Below are positions 1 to 10,037 of a stretch of 64,000 nucleotides of DNA, in pieces (the first letter of the stretch is position 1; every line of letters begins with the position of its first letter). The notes beneath the pieces were generated by a model that made no database searches, was not told the DNA's origin, and saw nothing but the letters and a program-made list of their open reading frames with translations. The stretch is from Micromonospora sp. NBC_00389 (GTDB lineage Bacteria > Actinomycetota > Actinomycetes > Mycobacteriales > Micromonosporaceae), in contig NZ_CP107947.1 in NCBI RefSeq assembly GCF_036059255.1, positions 6,324,001-6,388,000 of the forward strand. The letters are read 5' to 3'. The translations under genes and the position numbers were made by a program.

Positions 1-2297
1 GAGTCGGGTGCCGCGATGGCGCCGCTGTAGGCGGTCCACGCACCGGTGCCGATGGAGTACTCGATGCGGGCGACCCCGGAGGTCGCGTCGCTGGCGGTCA
101 CCGTGACCGTCCGGGTGGCGCTGTTCGCGGTGGCGGTGCTGACCGGTGCCGTGGCGTCGATGCGTACGGGGACGTTCGCGGGCGCGGACACGTTGCCGGC
201 GCGGTCGGTCGCGGTCGCCCGCACGGTGTGCTGACCGTCTCCGGAGACGGTGACGTCAACCGACCGCACGTCACTCGCGGTGACCGGCTCGCCGTCGTCC
301 ACCCGCGACTCGATGGTCAGCCGACCGCCACGGTCGTCGGTGCCGGCGACGCGCACCCGCACCGCGGACCGGAACCAGCCGGCACCGCCCGCGCTGCCGC
401 TGGGCGTGAGCGTCAGTGTCGGCGGGGTCTCGTCGCCCTCGGTGTCGCCGGGCGAGATGACTCGGACCTGCGCGGATACGCGACTGGCGGCGTAGCCGAG
501 CACACTGCCCTGGATGGTGAACGTTCCGGGCGTCGCGACATCGTCGGGTTGCACCGGGTCCCAGAAGACCGGCACCCCCAGCGTTTCGGCGCCGAACGAC
601 ACGGGAACGCTGCCGGGCAGTTCGGTCTCCCCCACCTCCACCGTCATCGTCGGTGCGCTGACGGTCTCCGGCTGCGCTGCGAGGATCTTCCACTCTTCGA
701 CCGCCACCGCCGAGTAGGTGCTGCCATTGGTCGACGCGTCGAGCACGGCGCGTACCTGCGTGGTGGTCACCGGGTCGAAGGTGGTGTCCTGGAAGCCCTG
801 CGTGCCGGTCGGGAAGCCGCTCGGATTGGGCACGTCGGCCCACTGCCCGGTGTCGAGGTTCCAGTACTGGACGCGCCAGCGGGCGGGTGCGGCGACGCCG
901 ACGCCGCTGCCCTGCGGCTGGTCGTTCCAGAAGTCGATCTGCGAACCGGAGATCCGCATCGGCTGGTCCCACGTGTACTGCACCCACTGCTGTGGCGGGT
1001 TGTTGCCCGTCCAGGTCCCCCACATGTCCGGTGGCAGCGGGTTCGATCGGACGATCTCGTCGTTGAGCGCCTTGACCCAGTACTGGGTGGGCACCGGTTG
1101 GTTGGAGACGGTGACCGTCGCCTCCTGGGCGATGTTCGGCCGGGGGGTGCGGTCCGGTCCCCTGATCGGTGTTGGCGTGACGAGCTTCATCCGCGGCGGG
1201 GTCAGCGTGTCGTCCCACTCCAGCGGGTCGATCGCCACCGAGCGGCGGAAGTGGCCGCCGCCAACGGCGTCAGCGGTGTGGTAGGCGAGGTACCACGTGC
1301 CGTTGAACTCCAGGATGCCCGGGTGACTCGTCGTCGAGGAGACCGGCCGGAGCACGGTCCCCCGGTAGGTCCACGGCCCCTGTGGCGACGAAGCCGTCCC
1401 GTACGCGATGCAGGCGTGGTAGTTCGCCGGCGTGCACTGCGAGGTCGGGCCGGCGTTGTTGCCGGCGTACGCCATGTAGTAGGTGTCGTTGCGCTTGAAG
1501 ACCCAGGCGCCTTCGAAGAAGCCGGTCAGGCCGGTGACGGTGCGCTGGGTGCCGACCGGGGTCTTCATGTCCTGCTGGAATTCCTGCATGCGCAGCTGGC
1601 TGAACGAGCCCCACCAGACGTACACCCGCTGGTTCGGGGCGGTGCCGTCGATGAGGATCGTCGGGTCGATGTTGTGGATGTTGTTGGCCGCGGGCACCCG
1701 CTGGGAGATGATCGGCCCGCCCGCGTGGTCGGTCCACGGGCCGGTCGGGCTGTCCGAGACGGCCACGCCGATGGCGAACTTGTCGGCCGCCGGGCTGTCC
1801 CGCTCGTTGATCGGGACGTACCAGTAGTAGCGCTTGTCGACGCCCTGGATGACCTGGCCCGCGTACGCGCGTCCCGGCGTCGCCCAGGCGAAGACCTGTT
1901 CCGGGCGCATCAGCGACGGATGGTGGGTCCACTCGCCGGCTTCGACGTCGGTGGTACGAAACGCGCCCCACTCGTTCATGATGAAGTCGTTGGTGGACGG
2001 TCCGGCCTGGTCATGGCCGGTGTAGATGTAGAGCTCGTCCCGGTCGGTGTCGTTACCGGGAGCGCCGGCCGGCACGACGACCGGCGCCGGATCGGCCGAG
2101 TAGTAACTGCCGTCGCCGAGGATCGGGTTGACGGTGTTGGTGAAGGTGTACGGATCGGCGGCGTAGGCCGGCGCGGCGACCCCGACCAGGCCAGCGGCGA
2201 CGAGCCCGGCGACCGCCGTCGCGGCGGCCATCCTGCGGAGCCGACGCGACGGCCGGGCTGTTGGTGGGGCGGCGCCGCGCACCACGGTGGTGTTCAC
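1..2297 (-). CDS. Secreted GH43 family glycoside hydrolase, C-terminus cut by window edge
   Basis: Reads leftward with no stop before base 1, so the C-terminus lies outside the window. The chosen GTG start (2295-2297) follows a GAGGAG ribosome binding site; an in-frame ATG lies at 2229-2231. An Arg-rich N-region, hydrophobic core and AYA-ADP cleavage site (about residue 47) indicate secretion. The catalytic domain has the three GH43 acidic residues in typical settings: SADPAP (Asp69), NIDPT, and FFEGAW (Glu). After about residue 380 come a carbohydrate-binding-like beta domain, a bacterial Ig-like (Big_4-type) segment and repeated Ig-like modules. GH43 enzymes are mostly arabinofuranosidases, arabinanases or xylosidases; the neighbouring GH127 gene favours an arabinose-containing substrate (inference). 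Confidence 0.88.
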   Translation of the reverse strand, partial: MNTTVVRGAAPPTARPSRRLRRMAAATAVAGLVAAGLVGVAAPAYAADPYTFTNTVNPILGDGSYYSADPAPVVVPAGAPGNDTDRDELYIYTGHDQAGPSTNDFIMNEWGAFRTTDVEAGEWTHHPSLMRPEQVFAWATPGRAYAGQVIQGVDKRYYWYVPINERDSPAADKFAIGVAVSDSPTGPWTDHAGGPIISQRVPAANNIHNIDPTILIDGTAPNQRVYVWWGSFSQLRMQEFQQDMKTPVGTQRTVTGLTGFFEGAWVFKRNDTYYMAYAGNNAGPTSQCTPANYHACIAYGTASSPQGPWTYRGTVLRPVSSTTSHPGILEFNGTWYLAYHTADAVGGGHFRRSVAIDPLEWDDTLTPPRMKLVTPTPIRGPDRTPRPNIAQEATVTVSNQPVPTQYWVKALNDEIVRSNPLPPDMWGTWTGNNPPQQWVQYTWDQPMRISGSQIDFWNDQPQGSGVGVAAPARWRVQYWNLDTGQWADVPNPSGFPTGTQGFQDTTFDPVTTTQVRAVLDASTNGSTYSAVAVEEWKILAAQPETVSAPTMTVEVGETELPGSVPVSFGAETLGVPVFWDPVQPDDVATPGTFTIQGSVLGYAASRVSAQVRVISPGDTEGDETPPTLTLTPSGSAGGAGWFRSAVRVRVAGTDDRGGRLTIESRVDDGEPVTASDVRSVDVTVSGDGQHTVRATATDRAGNVSAPANVPVRIDATAPVSTATANSATRTVTVTASDATSGVARIEYSIGTGAWTAYSGAIAAPD

Positions 2298-2326
2298 GGT
2301 GTCGATCTCCTCACTGTTGGGCGGGG

Positions 2327-2359
2327 GTGGTGGCGGCACCGGTGCGGCGCCGCCACCAC
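2327..2359 (-). terminator. Intercistronic stem-loop between the two large hydrolase genes
   Basis: GTGGTGGCGGC (2327-2337) pairs perfectly with GCCGCCACCAC (2349-2359), an 11-bp GC stem with an 11-nt loop, between the stop of the 1579-aa gene and the GH43 start. There is no clear U-tract, so it may be a terminator or an mRNA-stabilising hairpin. Confidence 0.5.
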
Positions 2360-2365
2360 GGATGC

Positions 2366-5300
2366 CTAGCCGCAGCTGAGTGCGCCGAACGGCGCCTCAA
2401 ACTCCTCGGTTACCGGCTGGCCGTTGACGGTTCCGGTGGCCTTCACCGTCGCGATCCCGGCCTGCACCGTCTTGGCGCGGGTGTTGAACGCCTGGTAGGC
2501 GGCCTTCCCGGGCGCGACGTTGGCCACCGTGCGCGACCCGTACGGCGTGACCAGCTCGATGGTGAGCGGCACGTCCTCGGCGTTGCGAGCGTTGACCGAG
2601 ACATAGACGTTGGTGCCGGTGCACTGTGTGCGTGCCTGCACCTCGACGTCCCACGCCGGGGTCTCCGGCGGGTCGCCCACGGTGAGCGTCAGCGTGGTCC
2701 GCGTGGCACCGGCCTCGCTGACGTAGTAGGGCAGGATCAGGTCACCGATGATGGTGTAGCGACCGGGGGTGTTGACGATGTTCTCGTCGAAGTCCCAGTC
2801 GACACCGATGGCCTGGTTGTCCCGGGAGCCGTCGTTGTAGGAGACCTCCACCTTGTTCGGCAGGTAGGGCAGCTCGCCCACCTCGACGGCCTGCTCGAAC
2901 GCCTCGGCGCCCTGGATCGAGATGCCGCCTGGGGACATCTCGGGCCGCACGTAGATGCGGGCCTCGGCGATCTGGCCGTACGCGTCGTTCGTGCCGTAGA
3001 CCACGAACGGGTCCACGTTGGGCTCCGCGACCATCACTGGCGTGATCTCCTGCCAGTTGAACGCGACGGTGCCGCGAGCGCCGCTGGCGTAGATCGCGTC
3101 GAGCGTGCTCGGCAGGGCGGGCACCTGGCCCACGCCGGTCCGGATGAGCACCGGCGAGCGCACCGAGTTGACGGTCTCGCCGTTGGCGCGCCAGCGCAGC
3201 ACGCCCGTGCCGGCACCGCCATCCATGAGGCCCCAGATGCGGATGCGTAGGTAGCTGGTTGTGACGGGTTCGAAGTCGAAGTGGTTGTAGGTGTTGGTGG
3301 TGAGCCCAGCGGCGTACGTCGAGCCCTTGGTGAGGGTGACCGGCGTCCAGGTGGTGCCGTTCTCGGAACTCTCGATCGCGTACGTCGTGGCCGTGGGCCG
3401 ACGGGTGCCGCCGTTGTCGTCGTACCAGTAGATGTCGGTCGACGACAGCCGCACCGGTGCGGTCCACCGGTACTGGAGCCACGCGGCACGCTCGATGCTG
3501 GTGCCGTTCTGCGTCTGGCCCCAGTTGCCCCAGCCGTTTCCGGCACCCGGGTTGGAGCTGTTCGGGGTGGTGCTCTCATTGACCCGCTGGTGGTTCTCCC
3601 ACGACGAGGTCCCACTGGTGCTGATCGTCGCCGAGGAGCCGAACTCCGCGACGACCTCCCGCTTGGCGAGGGTCGCCGTCACGGTCGCCTCCGACCGCTT
3701 CTCGCCATCAGTGGCGAAGAGCCGGAACACGTAGTCACCCTCGATCGTGCCGGTCACCCGGGTCGCCAGCGCCTTCGCGTCGGAGAAGATGACGCCCGCG
3801 CCCTGCGGCGCCGAGACGGTCTCCCAGCCGAAGGTGAGCTCGCTGTCGTAGGGGACGCCGTCGTCGGACGCCGTGCCGACCAGCCTGGTGGACAGGTTGC
3901 CGTCCGCCGAGCCGTCGCGGGTGGCGGTGACCGCGGGTGCCTGGTTGGAGACCTCTGGTACGTCACGCCCCGAGTCGAACGCCTGGATCTCGGAGATCGC
4001 CGTGAAGAAGGTCGGGTTGTTCGTGAAGGCGATGCGCAGCTTGTTCGACGTCACGGTGTCGAACAACGCCTCGTTGAACTTCGCCGACGGGACGGTCGGG
4101 CTCTTGAACTGGCCCGGTACCTCCTTCCACCCTCCGTTGCCGTCGGGCACCTGGACCCACCAGCGCGCGGGCTCGCGGTAGCCACCGGCTTGACGGTCGC
4201 TGACGAAGAACACCTTCACGTTGTCGAAGGACTTGGCCGAACCCAGGTCGAGCTCGACGTAGCCGTTCTTGTCAGCGGTGCCGTAGTTGCCCCAGTATGG
4301 CTCGTTGGCGGTGACGCCGTCGGTCACGGCCGCCAGCGACACCGGCCGCTCGGTCTCCTTGATGGCGCCGGGCGTGTAGTTCATCGAGGTGGTGCTCCAG
4401 CCCGGCGTGTGGAACTGCCGCCACGGCGTCGGCCGCACACCCTGCTGGGTGTACGACGAGCTGAGGTTGGCGTCCGCCGTCAGGTTCGGCGCGTCCTCGG
4501 TGAGGTCGATGCCGGCCGTCTTGAGATACGAGACGACGCGGTCGTCCTGGATCGGGGCGTCGACCGCGCTCGGGAAGTTGGCCCCGGTCGTCGCGGTGAA
4601 GGTGACGGTGAGGCCGTCCTCGGCCTGGACCTGGTTGGTGCCCGGGTCGTAGGTGAACTTGCCGACCTTGTCGGTGCTGACCTTCTTCTCGCCGTTCAGG
4701 AACAGGCTGTAGCCGGCGCCCAGGCCGTACTTGCTGCCGTCGGGGTCCCAGACGATGGTGACGTCCTGCCCGTGGTAGCGAAGGTTGTTGGCCATGAAGT
4801 GTTCGTAGCCGAACGTGATCGGCGACAGCTCGATCTTGTCGTCGGAGCGCGGCTGCAGGCCCGCCATGTCCTCGACGAAGATGTAGTTCATGTTGCCGAG
4901 CATGATGTGGTTCGGGTTGTTGCGGTTGTAGGTCTTCGCGGTCGCGTTCCAGTTGGAGTAGTACTCCGCCTGGTTCGCGACCCGCATGTCCGCACCCGGG
5001 TAGATGCTCCAGGCCATCCAGTCCAGCAGCCGCTTGGCGTACGCCGGGGTGATGTACTTCTGCTCCGGGTCGTAGTGGCGCAGCGCGGAGCGGACGCTGC
5101 GGTACTGCACGGTGAAGTTGATGTTGGAGAAGTTGTTGGAGCCGCCCACCCCGTAGGCCGACCGGTCGTACTGGTTGGCGGTGTAGAACGGGAAGATCGG
5201 GAAGTTGTCGCCGTAGGTCAGGAAGCGGAACCCGTCGACGTAGGTCTGCCACTGGTCGAACGGGATGAGGTTCTCGGCGTAGATGTCGTAGAGGTTCGAC

Positions 5301-7105
5301 TCCTTGGCCGGGATCAGGTCACGGGCCGACTGGGGCAGCGGGTTGGGCCGGCCGTTGGAGCTGGCCGCGCTGGTGGCTCCGTGCGACGTGCCGGCCAGGA
5401 ACATCCGCGTGTCGGGGCTCCACAGCCGGTCGAGGATCGCTGCGCGGATCTCGTTGGCACCGGTCGCCATCTCGTCGACCTTGGCCTGGTCGGCGCCGGC
5501 GATCTGGTAGAGCTGGCGGGCGGCGTCGAACGCGCCCCACACGTACGCCGACTCGGGTCGCTCGATCGTGCGCGCCCCGGGTGCGCCGGCGTTGGTCTTC
5601 GGGTAGCCGAAGGTGATGGCGTCGGCGTCGTTGCCCGGCATGTAGTTGGTGTCGTACGCGATGAGCTTGTCGTCGTTGCCGTCGTAGTGCTCAAGCTGGC
5701 CGACGCCGTCGCCCTCGAAGTAGTGCGCGAACTTCCCGGCGATCTCCTTGCCACCGCCGTGCACGTTGTAGGCCTCGAGCCCGGCCGTGCCGAGGTACTG
5801 CGAGTAGTGGTTGTTCCAGCTCGTGTGCCCCGGGCTGTCCAGGAAGGCCGAGGAGCCGGACAGCTCGCCGATGTTGAGGATCTGGCCGTACGGCAGGTAG
5901 GGCGTGCGCAGCCACTTGGTGTCCTGCAGGTGCATCGGCTGGGTCAGCGCCACGGCGTTCTGGTAGAGGTTCACCCCCTCGATCGTCGTCGGGTACTGGT
6001 AGACGTGACCGGATGCGTTCGCGTCGAGGGTGTTGTACCGCTCGCCCCACCAGCGGTAGACGATGGCCTTCTCCAGGGCGGGGTCGGGCAGGTCGATGTA
6101 GGGGACGTCCTGTGCCCAGCGGCGGTTGAACGCGGTGATGCCGGTACGCACGGCCGTGGCCGCCGACATGCCGGCGTACTCCTGGTAGCTCTCGACCGTC
6201 TTGGTCAGCGTGGCCGAGGAGACGGCGCCGACGACCGACAGCGACAGCGAGCCGTCCGCGGGCACGGTGATCTCGCGGTCCAGGTTTGTGCCGGTACGGC
6301 TGAAACCGGCACCGGTGAGGTCGATCTTGATCGAGTTCCACGCGGTGTCGACGAGTCCGTTGTTGGCGCCGCTGGTGATGGTGCGCGTGCCGGTGAGCGT
6401 CGCCGTGCCCGTTCCGGCCTGGGTGGCCAGCGGGGAAGCGGCGCGGACGGTGAAGGTCGCCGGCGAGCCGCCGGGGTTCTTGAAGTCGATGGCGGTGACC
6501 GCGACGTTGTCGTCGGTGATGAACTTGGTCAGGTCGGCGGTGACGCCGGTGGTCCCGATCGTGTACCGGCTCTTGGCGTGGCTCGGCGCGTTGAACCGGT
6601 TCGCGTTGACCTCGGTGACGGCCTGCCCCGGCACCGTGACGGTGTACAGGTTGCCGAGGTTGTTGGGGCCACCGACGTAGGCGCTGCCGGCGAAGCCCAT
6701 GGTGGTGAAGTTGTTGTTGCTCGCGCCGCGCATGTACAGGGATCGGCCTCGGGTCATCAGCACCGCTGACCCGAGTGTCCCGTGGACACCCAGAATGCGG
6801 TCGAGGTAGTAGTCCGTGCCGCCAGCGGCGAGATCCTTCTCGAAGATCGACTGGTGCATGTTCCCCGCGGTGAACGGCACACCGGGCATGAGCTGGTTGG
6901 CGACGTCGCCGACGTTGCTGTAGGCCGGGTCGCCGATGTCCATGGCATGGCTCTGCCCGTCGGTGTAAACCCCGACGTCGCCCTCGTTGCCGGGCAAAAT
7001 CGGGCTGGCGGCGTTGGCTGGGGATGGCACACCCACAGCCCCTCCGACCACCAGCGCGGCCAGGGCGGCCCATAGGGGCACCCTCCGCACGCGTCCATGG
7101 ATCAT
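2366..7105 (-). CDS. Very large secreted multidomain glycoside hydrolase (MGH1/GH63-like toroid with discoidin and Ig domains)
   Basis: 1579 aa. ATG follows GGAGGAAAGAAC. The Sec signal ends near NAASP (about residue 33). Roughly: residues 35-300 beta-sandwich; 310-790 helical (alpha/alpha) toroid with motifs such as YRWWGERYN, EHYDGNDD, PESAYVWGAFDAAR and LYDIYAENL, resembling the MGH1-like/GH63 hydrolases; 880-1060 F5/8-type-C (discoidin) domain; 1065-1165 PKD-like domain; 1170-1310 second discoidin-like domain; 1320-1490 Big_4-type Ig domain; then a short beta domain. It acts outside the cell. The exact substrate cannot be read from the sequence; position between GH127 and GH43 suggests an arabinose-rich polymer. 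A palindromic operator lies just upstream at 7148-7159. Confidence 0.78.
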   Translation of the reverse strand: MIHGRVRRVPLWAALAALVVGGAVGVPSPANAASPILPGNEGDVGVYTDGQSHAMDIGDPAYSNVGDVANQLMPGVPFTAGNMHQSIFEKDLAAGGTDYYLDRILGVHGTLGSAVLMTRGRSLYMRGASNNNFTTMGFAGSAYVGGPNNLGNLYTVTVPGQAVTEVNANRFNAPSHAKSRYTIGTTGVTADLTKFITDDNVAVTAIDFKNPGGSPATFTVRAASPLATQAGTGTATLTGTRTITSGANNGLVDTAWNSIKIDLTGAGFSRTGTNLDREITVPADGSLSLSVVGAVSSATLTKTVESYQEYAGMSAATAVRTGITAFNRRWAQDVPYIDLPDPALEKAIVYRWWGERYNTLDANASGHVYQYPTTIEGVNLYQNAVALTQPMHLQDTKWLRTPYLPYGQILNIGELSGSSAFLDSPGHTSWNNHYSQYLGTAGLEAYNVHGGGKEIAGKFAHYFEGDGVGQLEHYDGNDDKLIAYDTNYMPGNDADAITFGYPKTNAGAPGARTIERPESAYVWGAFDAARQLYQIAGADQAKVDEMATGANEIRAAILDRLWSPDTRMFLAGTSHGATSAASSNGRPNPLPQSARDLIPAKESNLYDIYAENLIPFDQWQTYVDGFRFLTYGDNFPIFPFYTANQYDRSAYGVGGSNNFSNINFTVQYRSVRSALRHYDPEQKYITPAYAKRLLDWMAWSIYPGADMRVANQAEYYSNWNATAKTYNRNNPNHIMLGNMNYIFVEDMAGLQPRSDDKIELSPITFGYEHFMANNLRYHGQDVTIVWDPDGSKYGLGAGYSLFLNGEKKVSTDKVGKFTYDPGTNQVQAEDGLTVTFTATTGANFPSAVDAPIQDDRVVSYLKTAGIDLTEDAPNLTADANLSSSYTQQGVRPTPWRQFHTPGWSTTSMNYTPGAIKETERPVSLAAVTDGVTANEPYWGNYGTADKNGYVELDLGSAKSFDNVKVFFVSDRQAGGYREPARWWVQVPDGNGGWKEVPGQFKSPTVPSAKFNEALFDTVTSNKLRIAFTNNPTFFTAISEIQAFDSGRDVPEVSNQAPAVTATRDGSADGNLSTRLVGTASDDGVPYDSELTFGWETVSAPQGAGVIFSDAKALATRVTGTIEGDYVFRLFATDGEKRSEATVTATLAKREVVAEFGSSATISTSGTSSWENHQRVNESTTPNSSNPGAGNGWGNWGQTQNGTSIERAAWLQYRWTAPVRLSSTDIYWYDDNGGTRRPTATTYAIESSENGTTWTPVTLTKGSTYAAGLTTNTYNHFDFEPVTTSYLRIRIWGLMDGGAGTGVLRWRANGETVNSVRSPVLIRTGVGQVPALPSTLDAIYASGARGTVAFNWQEITPVMVAEPNVDPFVVYGTNDAYGQIAEARIYVRPEMSPGGISIQGAEAFEQAVEVGELPYLPNKVEVSYNDGSRDNQAIGVDWDFDENIVNTPGRYTIIGDLILPYYVSEAGATRTTLTLTVGDPPETPAWDVEVQARTQCTGTNVYVSVNARNAEDVPLTIELVTPYGSRTVANVAPGKAAYQAFNTRAKTVQAGIATVKATGTVNGQPVTEEFEAPFGALSCG

Positions 7106-7147
7106 GTTCTTTCCTCCTTGTTGTCGGTGCGGCCGAACGGGTGGAGC

Positions 7148-7159
7148 GTTAGCGCTAAC
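7148..7159. promoter_or_regulatory. LacI-type operator, perfect 12-bp palindrome
   Basis: GTTAGCGCTAAC is fully self-complementary with the central CG typical of LacI-family operators. It sits 43 bp upstream of the 1579-aa hydrolase start, in the gap after GH127, so that gene and GH43 probably form a separately repressed unit. The cognate regulator is not evident nearby. Confidence 0.7.
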
Positions 7160-7192
7160 ATCGGGCCTGCCCTTCAGCCCATGACGTCCGGG

Positions 7193-9121
7193 TCAGCGGT
7201 CCATGGGCAGCCAGACGCGCATCGTCGAGGGCCCGCGATTGGCCCAGGCGTGGTATTCCACCAGCGCCACCTCGTCGAGTACCTCGCCGACGATCGGCGC
7301 CGCCCCGGCCGCGTCGGGTCGGTAGGGCCAGCCGTGGTCCTGCGGGTGCACGCGCCGGCAGCGCACCGTGACCCGGCCATCGACCAGGCGGGGCGGCTGG
7401 CTGTCGTCGACGCGAAGCTCATCGACGGAATCGACGCCGGGTACGTCCACCGACTCCAGGGCGAACACCAGAGGGCCGCGCTCCACCGCGACGCAGCCAC
7501 GGACCGAGTCGATCCGCGCGTCCGGGTAGGTGAACCGGGGTGCCATCGGCAGCGACAGGACAACCTCGTCGCCTCGTCGCCACGTCCGATTCTCGGTGAC
7601 GAAGCCGGGACCGACCGGGCGGCTGTCTCCGTCGATGGTCACCGTCGCACCCTGGGCCGCCCAACCGGGCACGCGCAACGAGAGCGACCAGGGGCGGTCG
7701 TCGTCGCTGTCGATCCGTACGTGGATCTGCCCATCGTGGGGGTAGTCGGTCGCAATGCTCACGCACAGGTCACGCCCGTCGGCGAGGCGGTGCTCGACGG
7801 TGCCGGGCATGTACTGGTGGAGTTGGAGGCCCTCGTCGTCGGACGTGGCGATGTACGCCGTCAGGCTGGCCAGGGTACGGGCGACGTTGGTCGGGCAGCA
7901 GGAAACCTCGAACCAGGGTGCCCGCAGCGAGGCCGCCGCACGAAGGCTGGGCCGGTCGGCGTCGGGAAGGGTGCCGAGCTCACGCCGGTGCAGCGTGTTG
8001 GTGTAGAAGAAGCTCCGCCCGTCGGCCGACGGCGAGGTCGACACCACATTGAAAAGCGTCCGCTCGATGAGGTCGGCGTACCGGGGGTCGCCGTCGGCCA
8101 GCAGCAACCGCCACGCGAGCATCACCGAGCCGACCCCGGCGCAGGTCTCGGAGTACGCGCGGTCGGGGGCCAGCAACCAGTCCTCGCCGAAGGCTTCATC
8201 CTGGTGGCGGGAGCCCTGACCGCCGGTGACGTACGTGCGCCGGGCCACCGCGTTCTTCCACTGGTTGCGTACCGCCTCCAGCAGGCTGGCGTCTTTCAGC
8301 TCGACCGCGACGTCGGTGGCGCCGGCGGCAAGGTAGTTCGCCCGCACGGCGTGCCCGCGCAGGACTGTCGCCTGCCGCACGGGAAGCTCGTCCTGGAAGT
8401 ACTCGCGACCGTACTCCACATCGCTGAGCCGGCCATGGCCCCGCCGGTCGACGAAGAGAGCGGCCTGGGTCAGGTAGCGGTCGTCACCGGTGACCCGGGC
8501 GAACTCCACCAGCGCGGGCTCGATCTCCGGATGTCCGCAGAGGCCGTCGATGCCGTCCGGCCCGAACGTTTCGCACACGTTGTCGGCGGCACGGCGGGCG
8601 ATGTCGAGCAGCCCGTCGTCCGCGCCTGGACGCGTTCGCGCGCGGGCGACCGCGGCTTGCAGAAGGTGACCGATGCAGTAGAGCTCGTGACCCCATTCGA
8701 GGTCGGACCACCGCGGTGCCTGGCCTGGGCGACCGAACCTGGTGTTGAGGTAGCCGTCGGACTCCTGTGCCGCGGCCACCCGGCGCACGATGGCGCGAAA
8801 TCTCGTCTCGAGCTCCGCATCGCCGGTCCGGCCGATCTCCCACGCCATTGCTTCGAGGAACTTGTAGATCTCCGAGTCGGAGAACTCGCGTCCACGGCGT
8901 TCGCGCGAAAGGTCGCCCTGCACGGCGAGGTCGAAGTTTCGAATCCAGCCTTCCCGCTCAAGCCAGTGCTCGATGTGCTCGAGGGTCGCGACGCCGTTGA
9001 TTGATTGACGCTCAGCCCAGAATCCGCCCGTGATCCGGACTTTGTCCAGCCCGACGGGCCGCAGCCGGCCACGAATCGGCAGGACAGGGGCGGCCGCAGG
9101 TACGGTGCCGCTCATGGTCAT
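7193..9121 (-). CDS. GH127 beta-L-arabinofuranosidase (DUF1680 family)
   Basis: 642 aa. It removes beta-L-arabinofuranosyl residues by a Cys-nucleophile, zinc-dependent mechanism (family knowledge). The family features are present: the TGGQGSRHQDEAFGEDW region with the general-acid Glu, YSETCAGVGSVM (Glu-x-Cys) and the adjacent Cys pair in FEVSCCPTNVARTLASL, which supply zinc ligands and the nucleophile. There is no signal peptide, so it is cytoplasmic and acts on imported oligosaccharides. The start at 9121 overlaps the upstream permease stop as ATGA, indicating translational coupling; ATG 9115 is the alternative. It is last in the ABC operon. Confidence 0.9.
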   Translation of the reverse strand: MTMSGTVPAAAPVLPIRGRLRPVGLDKVRITGGFWAERQSINGVATLEHIEHWLEREGWIRNFDLAVQGDLSRERRGREFSDSEIYKFLEAMAWEIGRTGDAELETRFRAIVRRVAAAQESDGYLNTRFGRPGQAPRWSDLEWGHELYCIGHLLQAAVARARTRPGADDGLLDIARRAADNVCETFGPDGIDGLCGHPEIEPALVEFARVTGDDRYLTQAALFVDRRGHGRLSDVEYGREYFQDELPVRQATVLRGHAVRANYLAAGATDVAVELKDASLLEAVRNQWKNAVARRTYVTGGQGSRHQDEAFGEDWLLAPDRAYSETCAGVGSVMLAWRLLLADGDPRYADLIERTLFNVVSTSPSADGRSFFYTNTLHRRELGTLPDADRPSLRAAASLRAPWFEVSCCPTNVARTLASLTAYIATSDDEGLQLHQYMPGTVEHRLADGRDLCVSIATDYPHDGQIHVRIDSDDDRPWSLSLRVPGWAAQGATVTIDGDSRPVGPGFVTENRTWRRGDEVVLSLPMAPRFTYPDARIDSVRGCVAVERGPLVFALESVDVPGVDSVDELRVDDSQPPRLVDGRVTVRCRRVHPQDHGWPYRPDAAGAAPIVGEVLDEVALVEYHAWANRGPSTMRVWLPMDR

Positions 9122-10032
9122 CCCTTCATCGCGCCGGACATGAAGCCGCGCACGTAGTGTCGTTGAAGCAGCAGGAACAGCACGATGCACGGAAGGGCGA
9201 GAACGACGACGCCCGCTTCAGTAGCCCCGTAGTCGACGACACCTTGAACCTGGCCCCGCAGATTGGAAACAGCGAGCGGAAGTGTCATGCGCTCGGTGTC
9301 GTTGATGAGGATCAGCGGTGCCATGAAGTCGTTCCACGCGGCGAGGAATGCGAACAGCCCCACGGTGATCAGGCCCGGCTTGACGGCGGGTAACAGCACT
9401 CGCCACAGGGCGCTGAACGACGAGCACCCGTCGACCATCGCGGCCTCGTCCAGCTCGCGCGGCACCGCTTCGAAGGAGATGCGCATCAGAAAGGTGGAGA
9501 ACGGCAGTTGGAACATCGTGAGGACCAGGGCCACGCCGACGAGGGAATTCTCCAGCCCTACCTGGTTCAGCAGCACGTAGAGCGGGATGAGCAAGGTCGC
9601 GTACGGGACCATGAGGATGGCGAGCGTCACCAGGAACAGGATGTTCTTGCCCGGGAAGCGGAACCGCGCGAACGCGTAACCGCCGAACAGGGAGATCAGC
9701 AGCGTCAGGGTGACCGTGAGCAGGGAGACGAAGGTCGAGTTCGCGAGGTAGCGCCAGATGCCGGCCTGGTAGTTGGCCAGCGTCTCGTAGTTGCCGAATC
9801 CCCAACCATCGACCTGGTTCGTGCCGGCCTGCGGGCCGACCGAGGCGACCGCCGTCCAGAGCAGCGGAGCCAGGAAGATCAATCCCACCGATCCGGTGAA
9901 CACCCAGTACGGTGTGCGCAGCACTATGCCGAAGATGGTGACGCCCTTGGTTCTGCGCCGGCCGACTGGCGCCACGGGTGACAGAGGTGGCCCTCCGGCA
10001 GTGGTTGAAGTGGAACTGGGCAGGGCGACCAT
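9118..10032 (-). CDS. Carbohydrate ABC transporter permease (MalG/AraQ type)
   Basis: 304 aa with six predicted membrane segments and the EAA loop DEAAMVDGCSSFSALWRVLLP that contacts the ATPase. It pairs with the permease immediately upstream. ATG 10032 was chosen over longer readings because upstream sequence codes for the preceding gene; GAGGAG precedes it. The stop overlaps the GH127 start by 4 bp (ATGA). The locus has no ATPase gene, so a shared MsiK-type ATPase probably energises it, as is common in actinobacteria. Confidence 0.9.
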   Translation of the reverse strand: MVALPSSTSTTAGGPPLSPVAPVGRRRTKGVTIFGIVLRTPYWVFTGSVGLIFLAPLLWTAVASVGPQAGTNQVDGWGFGNYETLANYQAGIWRYLANSTFVSLLTVTLTLLISLFGGYAFARFRFPGKNILFLVTLAILMVPYATLLIPLYVLLNQVGLENSLVGVALVLTMFQLPFSTFLMRISFEAVPRELDEAAMVDGCSSFSALWRVLLPAVKPGLITVGLFAFLAAWNDFMAPLILINDTERMTLPLAVSNLRGQVQGVVDYGATEAGVVVLALPCIVLFLLLQRHYVRGFMSGAMKG

Positions 10033-10037
10033 CGTCG

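Noticed and set aside
5290..5302. GGTTCGACTCC, resembling a tRNA T-loop
   Set aside because: It lies inside the hydrolase coding sequence and no cloverleaf can be formed around it.
3281..6769. A long open frame of over 1100 codons on the plus strand opposite the large hydrolase
   Set aside because: It is antisense to a gene with a clear signal peptide and domains; its Val/Arg/Gly-rich translation is typical of GC-rich shadow frames, and no ribosome binding site fits.
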